Of a DNA stretch of 6,558 bases, positions 1 to 5,213 are shown piece by piece (positions within the stretch are counted from its first letter, which is position 1; each line of letters opens with the position of its first letter). Below the pieces are notes generated by a model. That model worked only from the letters and a program-made list of their open reading frames with translations, did not search any database and had not been told where the DNA came from. A program made the position numbers and the translations under genes. The stretch is from Collinsella sp. (lineage in GTDB: Bacteria > Actinomycetota > Coriobacteriia > Coriobacteriales > Coriobacteriaceae): positions 1 through 6,558 of the forward strand of contig JAIHVJ010000105.1 of the NCBI GenBank assembly GCA_022720335.1, given 5' to 3'.

Positions 1-115
1 TTTGCAGCAGGCGCACGATATTGCACGACTTATAGGCGGCGATCCCGCCGGTAATGCCCAGCAGGATCGTTTTTCCCTCAAGTTGCATTGAATTGTTGGA
101 TGCCGCCGTCATCAT
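1..115 (-). CDS. coaBC: CoaBC N-terminus, partial (phosphopantothenoylcysteine decarboxylase / phosphopantothenate-cysteine ligase)
   Basis: Only the first 38 codons are present; the gene continues beyond the left edge. The visible protein contains GKTILLGITGGIAAYKS at about residues 14-30. This matches the FMN-binding first strand and loop of the HFCD flavoprotein domain that opens CoaBC (Dfp), where G-x-TGGIAAYK is characteristic. In the family, the cytoplasmic bifunctional enzyme joins cysteine to 4'-phosphopantothenate and decarboxylates the product to 4'-phosphopantetheine for coenzyme A. The start was chosen at 115 because an AAGGAAG ribosome site lies 5 bases upstream; a second ATG follows at once (112). 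A third in-frame ATG at 88 would give a more typical N-terminus but lacks a good ribosome site. The start directly abuts the TAA of the zinc-ribbon gene, so the two are probably translationally coupled. Whether the CoaB ligase half is present cannot be seen, so a monofunctional CoaC or another HFCD flavoprotein remains possible. Confidence 0.88.
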   Translation of the reverse strand, partial: MMTAASNNSMQLEGKTILLGITGGIAAYKSCNIVRLLQ

Positions 116-835
116 TTAAGCTTCCTTGCTGGGAAGCACCAGCAGGCGGTGGCAATACGGGCAGTGCGCGATCTCGCTACCGTCGTGGTTGAGATCGCTC
201 ATGGACGATGCCTGCAGCGCGGTGTGGCAGATGGTGGGAATGTTGCCCTTGATGGTCTCGACGGCCAGGCCACGGAACTGCTTGAGCAGGCGCTCGTAGT
301 CGGTGAGCACGTCGGTCGGCAGCGTAGCGGCAAGGGCGGTGCGCTCCTTGGTTGCGGCATCGATCTGAGCCTGCAGATCGGCAGCCTTGGCGCGGGCAGC
401 CTTGGTATCGGCCTTCACGCCCTCCTCGAACTTGGCGATGATGGCCTGCGCGCGAGTCTCGCGGTCGAGCGCCTCCTTATGGGCGACAACGACATCCTTG
501 CGGGTGTGCTCGATCTTGTCCAGACGCTTTGCCAGGGTGGCAAGCTCATTCTCCAGGTCCTGAACCTCGCGGTAATCGGAACCGTCGACGTGACGCTTCT
601 TGGCAGCCTCGATGGCGTTATTGGTCTGAATCTCGGTGGTGTTGAGGTCGTCGAGCTCAATGTCCAGATCCTTGCGCTGGGCGTAGAGCTTGGTCATCTC
701 GGACTTGAGCTTAACGTAGGTCTTACGCTTGGAAGCGAGCTCCTTGAGCTCCGGCATATTGGCAAGTTCGCTCTTGTTGCGGGCGAGCTCCAAATCGATC
801 TGTTGCAGCTTGAGTAGCGTAGCGCCGGCGCTCAT
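116..835 (-). CDS. Coiled-coil protein with C-terminal zinc ribbon (COG1579 / zf-RING_7 family)
   Basis: The product is 239 residues. Residues about 8-170 are rich in charged residues and Leu/Ile heptads, predicting a long antiparallel coiled-coil hairpin. Family hallmarks are LLKLQQIDLEL near the start (7-17), YREVQDLENEL (88-98), and LPTDVLTDYERL followed by FRGLAVE before the C-terminal ribbon. The ribbon is reduced: Cys203-His204 is followed by Cys225-Pro-Tyr-Cys228-His. The family normally has two CxxC pairs, and here the first cysteine is Pro200. Relatives include mycobacterial Rv2229c, Helicobacter HP0958 and chlamydial CdsZ; roles reported for the latter two concern flagellar or secretion assembly and do not transfer safely. 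The start at 835 is chosen for its AAGGAGAG ribosome site and ATGA overlap with the NIF3 gene; the open frame continues 12 codons upstream without such support. The gene sits directly after the NIF3 gene, a recurrent arrangement. Family assignment is firm; function is unknown. Confidence 0.9.
   Translation of the reverse strand: MSAGATLLKLQQIDLELARNKSELANMPELKELASKRKTYVKLKSEMTKLYAQRKDLDIELDDLNTTEIQTNNAIEAAKKRHVDGSDYREVQDLENELATLAKRLDKIEHTRKDVVVAHKEALDRETRAQAIIAKFEEGVKADTKAARAKAADLQAQIDAATKERTALAATLPTDVLTDYERLLKQFRGLAVETIKGNIPTICHTALQASSMSDLNHDGSEIAHCPYCHRLLVLPSKEA
121..127 (-). promoter_or_regulatory. Ribosome binding site for coaBC
   Basis: On the minus strand AAGGAAG sits 5 bases before the ATG at 115 and 8 bases before the ATG at 112. 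It lies inside the last codons of the zinc-ribbon gene. It supports the 115 or 112 start over the one at 88, which has no purine-rich site at proper spacing. Confidence 0.6.
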
Positions 836-1641
836 AAGTTCTCTCCTTTTGTCACAGTCCACCATTGGCAAGGGTTCAGTATTTTAATCGCATGACGGGG
901 GTCGACCCCGGCTTCAACTGCAGAGTTCATCAATATATCAACGAACGGCTCTTCAGAGCGGTCGTGGCCGAGCAGAATCACGCTCAGGCCGCGCAAGGCA
1001 AGGTCCTGCGCCACGTGGTAGCTGGCCTCTCCGGTCACAATAACATCTGCGCCCACGGCGATAGCAAGCTCACCAAAATCGCCCAGGGAGCCGCCCAGAA
1101 TGGCGACGGTGCGGCACGGGTGCTCGGCTTCGCCCCATACGCGCGGGTCGCTGCCATAGGCCATGGCGGCACGGTTGGCGAGATCGCGCAGGTTGCAAGG
1201 GTCGTGGAGGGTCGCGAGTGCGCCCAGACCGGTGAGCCCAGGCTCGTTCACATGCTCCAGCGAGCTCATGGGCTCAGCGCCCAGCAACTCACTCAGGCGA
1301 ACGCGCGCTTCGTGCGAGCGGTCCAGGTTGGTGTGAAGCGAGATGATGCTCACGCCACAACGAGCTGCCTCGTATAGTGCAGCGCTGCACTGGGGACGCG
1401 CGGAATCGGCCGGACAAAAGGCCTCGGGCGCCTTGATATAGATGGGATGATGCGTCAGCAGCACGTTAGCGCCGGCCTCGAGAGCGCGGCGCACGTTGGC
1501 CTCGGTCGCGTCGAGCGCGCAGGCAACACCGCGGATCTCGGCAGCGGGATCTCCCACAGATAGCCCAACATGATCCCAGCCCTCGGCGTCCGCCTTGGGG
1601 TAGCGCGCCAGCAGCGCACGTTCAAGCTCGGAGACGATCAT
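832..1641 (-). CDS. NIF3-family dinuclear metal-binding protein (COG0327; annotated as GTP cyclohydrolase 1 type 2 homolog)
   Basis: The 269-residue product is the short form of the family, close in length to E. coli YbgI and without the long middle insertion of YqfO-type members. Motifs appear in family order: GWDHVGLSVGD (21-31), LLTHHP (61-66), HTNLD (103-107), ADVIVTGEASYH (198-209) and GHDRSE (225-230). His64, His65, Asp107, His226 and Glu230 correspond to the two-metal site seen in YbgI structures, so metal binding should be intact. The common database name as a GTP cyclohydrolase homolog rests on weak evidence, and the biological role is not settled. The ATG at 1641 overlaps the desulfurase stop as ATGA, preceded by a weak TAGGTG site, so translation probably depends on coupling to the upstream gene. 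The 3' end overlaps the zinc-ribbon start by 4 bases. Recognition is strong; function is not. Confidence 0.93.
   Translation of the reverse strand: MIVSELERALLARYPKADAEGWDHVGLSVGDPAAEIRGVACALDATEANVRRALEAGANVLLTHHPIYIKAPEAFCPADSARPQCSAALYEAARCGVSIISLHTNLDRSHEARVRLSELLGAEPMSSLEHVNEPGLTGLGALATLHDPCNLRDLANRAAMAYGSDPRVWGEAEHPCRTVAILGGSLGDFGELAIAVGADVIVTGEASYHVAQDLALRGLSVILLGHDRSEEPFVDILMNSAVEAGVDPRHAIKILNPCQWWTVTKGENL
841..848 (-). promoter_or_regulatory. Ribosome binding site fixing the zinc-ribbon protein start
   Basis: AAGGAGAG on the minus strand has its AGGAG core 7 bases before the ATG at 835. The site lies inside the end of the NIF3-family gene. It decides the start at 835 over an upstream in-frame ATG at 871, whose 12 extra residues match nothing in the family. 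Confidence 0.75.
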
Positions 1642-2816
1642 GCGGCACCTACGATCGAAAGCAGTGCCTGGGCAAAGTCGTCCAGGTCGGCAGAGTTCAC
1701 GCGATCATCGAATGAGATGCGCAGTGCGCCCAGCGCCTGCTCGCGACCAATGCCCATGGCGCTGAGCACGTGGCTCGGGTCCATGCTGCCGCTCGAGCAA
1801 GCCGATCCGGCCGAAACCTCAAAGCCGGCGGCGTCGAGCTTGATGATGAGCTCCTCGGAGTCCATGCCGTCGACGTAGATCGAAACCATACCCGGCAGAC
1901 GATCGGCCTGCGCGTAGTCGCCCATCGTGGCGTGAATGCGAGGATGGGCCGTAAGCGTGGCGTAGAGCTTGTCGGAAAGGGCCTGCAGCGTCGCACGCTC
2001 CTGGCCCACATTCGGCAGCAACACGGAAGCGGCTGCGGCAAAAGCCAGCTGCGTGCGCAGATCCTGCGTACCGGCGCGACGGCCGGCTTCCTGTCCACCG
2101 CCAAAGATGCGCGGACGCAGCGGCGTGCGGTTCTTAAGGTAGAGCGCGCCGGATGCCACAGGGCCGCCGATCTTGTGCGCGGCAACGGTCATAGCATCGA
2201 CGCCCAGCTCGGTGACATCGAGCGGAATATGCAAGTAGCCCTGGATGGCATCGGTATGAAACAGGGCGCCGGCAGCATGTGCGGCGGCGGCCAGCTCGCG
2301 GATGGGCTGCACCACGCCGGTCTCGTTGTTGGCGACCATAATGCTCACGAGCGCCACGTCGTCGCCTAGCAAGTCGCTCAGCGCGGCAGGCTCGATGTAG
2401 CCCGTACGACAGGGCTGCACCAGGTCGACGGTAAAGCCGGCGGCGCGCAGCAGCGGCAGGTTATCCAGAATTGAATCGTGCTCGATGGCCGATACGATCA
2501 CGCGCCCGCGCTTGCGATCACGCTGACGAGCGCCCTCGGCAAGACCGAGCAGCGCCAGCTGGTTGGCCTCGGTGCCGCCGTTGGTAAGGATGATCTCGGA
2601 CGGGCGAACGCGTGCGCCAAAGCTACGGGCGATCTCGCGACGGGCGACTTCCAGGCGTGCGGCGGCCTTGCGGCCAAGCGAGTGCAGCGAGTTGGGGTTG
2701 ACGCCGGCAAGCTCGCTGTTGTCGTACTCGCGCTGCGCAAGGAGCGCCTCGGCGCGCATGGGCGTCGAGGCGGCATAATCAAGATTCACGGGTATGCGGT
2801 TTTGACCTGCGGTCAT
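1638..2816 (-). CDS. Cysteine desulfurase, group I (NifS/IscS type)
   Basis: This 392-residue PLP enzyme should convert L-cysteine to L-alanine and carry the sulfur as a persulfide for Fe-S clusters, tRNA thiolation or cofactors. Fold-type I landmarks are LDYAAST (12-18), GGTEAN (80-85, phosphate loop), Glu112-His113 (ring-stacking His), NNETG (163-167), HTDAIQ (187-192, with Asp189 and Gln192 at the cofactor), AAHK with Lys215 as the Schiff-base lysine, and RAGTQD (247-252). The persulfide cysteine is Cys340 in GSACSSG, followed by DPSHVLSAMG and ALRIS. Length and active-site loop fit group I rather than SufS. The GGPV..GAL segment after the lysine resembles actinobacterial IscS. An oddity is Ala212 where the motif usually has Ser (S-x-H-K). 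No IscU, NifU, MnmA or ThiI gene is visible, so the sulfur acceptor is unknown and I do not choose between iscS and nifS. It starts 6 bases after the rpe stop; that stop is in frame, so no earlier start is possible. Confidence 0.95.
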   Translation of the reverse strand: MTAGQNRIPVNLDYAASTPMRAEALLAQREYDNSELAGVNPNSLHSLGRKAAARLEVARREIARSFGARVRPSEIILTNGGTEANQLALLGLAEGARQRDRKRGRVIVSAIEHDSILDNLPLLRAAGFTVDLVQPCRTGYIEPAALSDLLGDDVALVSIMVANNETGVVQPIRELAAAAHAAGALFHTDAIQGYLHIPLDVTELGVDAMTVAAHKIGGPVASGALYLKNRTPLRPRIFGGGQEAGRRAGTQDLRTQLAFAAAASVLLPNVGQERATLQALSDKLYATLTAHPRIHATMGDYAQADRLPGMVSIYVDGMDSEELIIKLDAAGFEVSAGSACSSGSMDPSHVLSAMGIGREQALGALRISFDDRVNSADLDDFAQALLSIVGAA

Positions 2817-2822
2817 AAGGGT

Positions 2823-3494
2823 TTATGCCTCCTGTGCGGCCTCGTTGCCCAGCTTCTGCAGCAGCGCAACCTCGGCGGCGGGATCTTCGGACTTAAATAC
2901 GGCGGAGCCGGCTACGAGCACGTTGGCGCCGGCCTTGACGACCTCGGCGATGTTCTTGGAAGAGATGCCGCCGTCGACCTCGATGAGGGGCGAAACGCCG
3001 TGGCGCTCGCACATGGCCGTAAGCTCGTGCAGTTTGGCGATGGTGCCGGGGATAAAGCTCTGGCCGCCAAAGCCAGGGTTCACGCTCATCAGCAGCACCA
3101 TATCGACAACGTCGATGATGCTCTCGAGTACGCACACGGGGGTGGCGGGGTTGAGCACCACGCCCGCCTTGACGCCGCGCTGCTGCAGATGCGTGAGCGT
3201 GCGGTGCAGGTGCGTGGAAGCCTCGTAGTGCACGGTGATCATATCGGCGCCGGCGTCGGCGTACCAATCGACCGTCTCGTCGGGGTTCGACACCATCAGG
3301 TGCGCGTCGACCGGCACGTTGGTGGAACGCTTGACGGCCTTGAGGATATCGACGCCAAAGGTCAGGTTGCCGGTAAAGTGACCGTCCATGACGTCGAAGT
3401 GCACGTAGTCGGCACCGGCGATCTTGTCGAGGTCGCCCTTGAGGTTAGCCATATCGGCCGAAAGGATGGACGGAGCGATTTTGATGGAACCCAT
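2823..3494 (-). CDS. rpe: Ribulose-phosphate 3-epimerase
   Basis: Rpe interconverts D-ribulose 5-phosphate and D-xylulose 5-phosphate in the cytoplasmic pentose phosphate pathway. The 223-residue product has the normal length and the full TIM-barrel signature: APSILSAD (7-14), HFDVMDGHF (32-40), VDAHLMV (62-68), NPGFGGQ (139-145), EVDGGI (172-177) and AGANVLVAGSAVF (188-200). The two catalytic aspartates are Asp34 and Asp174. The expected metal ligands are His32, Asp34, His65 and Asp174, and the phosphate-binding glycines follow. A minor variation is HFTGN where the family usually has HFVPN. The ATG at 3494 has an AGAAAGG site 8 bases upstream and lies 18 bases after the gpsA stop, the widest gap in the cluster. 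Allulose or tagatose epimerases share the fold, but the sequence is typical of true Rpe. Confidence 0.97.
   Translation of the reverse strand: MGSIKIAPSILSADMANLKGDLDKIAGADYVHFDVMDGHFTGNLTFGVDILKAVKRSTNVPVDAHLMVSNPDETVDWYADAGADMITVHYEASTHLHRTLTHLQQRGVKAGVVLNPATPVCVLESIIDVVDMVLLMSVNPGFGGQSFIPGTIAKLHELTAMCERHGVSPLIEVDGGISSKNIAEVVKAGANVLVAGSAVFKSEDPAAEVALLQKLGNEAAQEA
2828..2833 (-). promoter_or_regulatory. Long-spaced ribosome binding site for the cysteine desulfurase
   Basis: A perfect AGGAGG lies in the last codons of rpe, but 11 bases before the desulfurase ATG at 2816, longer than the usual 5-9. The rpe TAA lies between the two. The wide spacing may lower independent initiation or reflect termination-reinitiation coupling; this is inference. 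Confidence 0.5.
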
Positions 3495-3512
3495 GGTAGT
3501 AGCCTTTCTGCG

Positions 3513-4520
3513 CTAGTCGGCGAGTCCGTAGAACTCTTGAGAGGGGACGCGGTCGGTAAGGATCTCGAGCGCCCTATCCAAAGTAACACCGTTGTAGAGC
3601 GTTTGCTCCACGGCAAAGGTGAGCGGAATGTCTACGCCCAGTGAACGGGCGAGCTCGCTGACGCTGCGGGCCGCGACGGCACCCTCGACCACCATATGCG
3701 TGCGCGCCTGGTACTCGTCGAGCGACACGCCATGCGCGAACTCGTAGCCAAAGGTGCGGTTGCGCGAATGCTCCGAGGTGCAAGTGGCGATAAGGTCGCC
3801 CATGCCGGCAAGTCCCATGCAAGTCATGGCCTGACCGCCGCGGGCGTGCACCAGGCGGCTGATCTCTGCCAGGCCGCGCGTCATGATAAGAGCAAGCGTG
3901 TTGTCGCCCGCGCCGGTACCGGCAGAGATGCCGCACACGATAGCGATGACGTTTTTCATGGCGCCGCATACCTCGACGCCGGTCATGTCCTGCGACAGGT
4001 AGATGCGGAAGGCCGTGGAAAGCAGCAGTTCCTTAAAGGTCTCCCCCACTTGCTGGTCTTCACTGGCGATGACGGCAGCCGAAAGCCCGCCGCGGCAGAT
4101 TTCCTCGGCATGGTTGGGGCCCGAGAGCGCCGCCACGCGCGCTTCGTTGCCGATCTCGCTGGCGATGACCTCACTCATGAGCAGGCCGGACTCGGGCTCG
4201 ATGCCCTTGGTGAGGCACAGAACCGGCGTCTCGCCCGCGATGAACGGCGCCGCCTGGTGGCAGACGTCGCGCAGATGCGTCGAAGGCACGGCAAAGATGA
4301 TCGCATCAGCACCGTCGAGCGCCTGGGCCAGGTTCGTCGTGGCGACAACGTTTTCCGGCAGCACGTAGTCCACCAGATACCGGGGGTTGCGGTGCTCGCC
4401 GTTAATGCCGTCGGCCGTCTGCTCGCTATGGGCCCACATGGTCACGCGCGCGGCTCGCGCAGCGGCAAGGCCGGCGACGGCGGTTCCCCAGGAGCCGGAG
4501 CCAATCAGCGCAACATTCAT
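3513..4520 (-). CDS. gpsA: NAD(P)-dependent glycerol-3-phosphate dehydrogenase
   Basis: GpsA reduces dihydroxyacetone phosphate to sn-glycerol 3-phosphate in the cytoplasm, the backbone precursor for phospholipids. The 335-residue length is typical. The N-terminal Rossmann fold opens with GSGSWGTA (7-14); AVPS (77-80), TKGIE (104-108) and LSGPNHAEE (132-140) follow. The helical C-terminal domain has GVEVCGAMKNVIAI (181-194) with catalytic Lys189, GDN (205-207), GLAGMGDLIATC (236-247) with Asp242, and SRNRTFG (252-258). The LSGPNHAEE segment departs from the common LSGPSFAxE form, but the catalytic lysines at 106 and 189 are retained. Translation starts 9 bases after the plsY stop, with TAGGAGAG as ribosome site, so the site shares bases with the plsY TAG. 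Being next to plsY, which uses its product, supports the assignment. Confidence 0.98.
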   Translation of the reverse strand: MNVALIGSGSWGTAVAGLAAARAARVTMWAHSEQTADGINGEHRNPRYLVDYVLPENVVATTNLAQALDGADAIIFAVPSTHLRDVCHQAAPFIAGETPVLCLTKGIEPESGLLMSEVIASEIGNEARVAALSGPNHAEEICRGGLSAAVIASEDQQVGETFKELLLSTAFRIYLSQDMTGVEVCGAMKNVIAIVCGISAGTGAGDNTLALIMTRGLAEISRLVHARGGQAMTCMGLAGMGDLIATCTSEHSRNRTFGYEFAHGVSLDEYQARTHMVVEGAVAARSVSELARSLGVDIPLTFAVEQTLYNGVTLDRALEILTDRVPSQEFYGLAD

Positions 4521-4529
4521 GACTCTCTC

Positions 4530-5213
4530 CTACTTATCGTCGGGCTCGGTGACGCGCTTGGTAAACGAGAGCTTGGACTCCTTGCCGGCCATGAGCTTTT
4601 GGATATTCGAGCGATGGGCCCACACCACGGTGATGCCGATCATCGCCATGCAAAACTTAAGTCCTAGGCTGCTGTACGGAAAGACCGCGCAGGCGGCGAT
4701 GGGAAGACCGATGGCCGCGGCAAGCGAGCCTACCGACACAAACTTGGTGATGGCGACGGCCACGATAAACATGCCCAGCAGCGACAGGCCAATGGGCCAG
4801 TACCAGGCAAGAATCACACCCAGGCCCACGGCGATACCCTTGCCTCCGTGAAAGTTGAGGTAGGGCGAGAAGATGTGGCCCCACACGGCAGCCAGGCAAA
4901 TAACGCCGAGCATCCAGTCGCCAGCGGCTCCGGGAGCCATGATGCTCACAGGGAAGCCATAGCCCACGCTCGCGATGAGCGGACGCGCGATGACAACGCA
5001 GATGGCGCCCTTAAGGCAGTCGAGCAGCAGCGTGAGCGCGGCCACCTTGGGGCCGGCTACGCGCAGGGCGTTGGTGGTGCCGATGTTGCCGGAGCCCGCC
5101 TTGCGAATGTCGGTGTGGTTGAACACGCGGCCCAGGATCAGGCCAAACGGAATCGCCCCGATAAAGAACGAGACCACGGCGCAGATGGCGGTCAGCAGGA
5201 TCGGATTAAGCAT
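4530..5213 (-). CDS. plsY: Acyl-phosphate:glycerol-3-phosphate acyltransferase PlsY
   Basis: PlsY transfers the acyl group from acyl-phosphate (made by PlsX) to the sn-1 position of glycerol 3-phosphate, giving lysophosphatidic acid at the inner membrane. The 227-residue protein has about seven hydrophobic segments, beginning at residues 3-28. Family motifs are IGAIPFG (18-24), DIRKAGSGNIGTTN (35-48), LLDCLKG (63-69), GHIFSPYLNFHGGKG (112-126), and SNIQKLMAGKE (202-212) near the cytoplasmic tail. GSGNIGTTN has Thr where Ala is most common. The start at 5213 was chosen because AAGGAG lies 7 bases upstream and the protein then begins at its first membrane segment; the open frame extends 33 codons further upstream but only as polar sequence inside der. 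The gene overlaps the der stop by 8 bases and precedes gpsA, which supplies its substrate. Confidence 0.97.
   Translation of the reverse strand: MLNPILLTAICAVVSFFIGAIPFGLILGRVFNHTDIRKAGSGNIGTTNALRVAGPKVAALTLLLDCLKGAICVVIARPLIASVGYGFPVSIMAPGAAGDWMLGVICLAAVWGHIFSPYLNFHGGKGIAVGLGVILAWYWPIGLSLLGMFIVAVAITKFVSVGSLAAAIGLPIAACAVFPYSSLGLKFCMAMIGITVVWAHRSNIQKLMAGKESKLSFTKRVTEPDDK

Noticed and set aside
149..817. A 222-codon plus-strand open frame opposite the zinc-ribbon gene
   Set aside because: The Leu/Gly/Val-rich translation is the mirror of the charged coiled coil on the minus strand, not a membrane protein.
836..871. A 12-residue N-terminal extension of the zinc-ribbon protein
   Set aside because: The ATG at 835 has a strong ribosome site and an ATGA overlap; the extension would contain that ribosome site and matches nothing in the family.
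898..909. A perfect 12-base palindrome, GGGGTCGACCCC, that might be a terminator or operator
   Set aside because: It encodes Gly-Val-Asp-Pro inside the NIF3-family gene, leaves no loop for a hairpin, and no T-tract follows on the minus strand. A short GC palindrome is easily met by chance here.
865..1377. A 170-codon plus-strand open frame opposite the NIF3-family gene
   Set aside because: It is fully antisense to a gene with conserved metal-binding motifs and shows no motifs of its own.
2478..3644. A 388-codon open frame on the plus strand opposite the desulfurase, rpe and gpsA genes
   Set aside because: It spans parts of three well-supported genes on the other strand, its protein has no recognisable domain and is a low-complexity mix of Gly, Ala, His and Val. 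Long antisense frames are expected in GC-rich coding DNA.
3696..4667. A 323-codon plus-strand open frame opposite gpsA and plsY
   Set aside because: It is antisense to two genes with complete catalytic motifs, and its translation is rich in Arg, Ala and His with no family signature.
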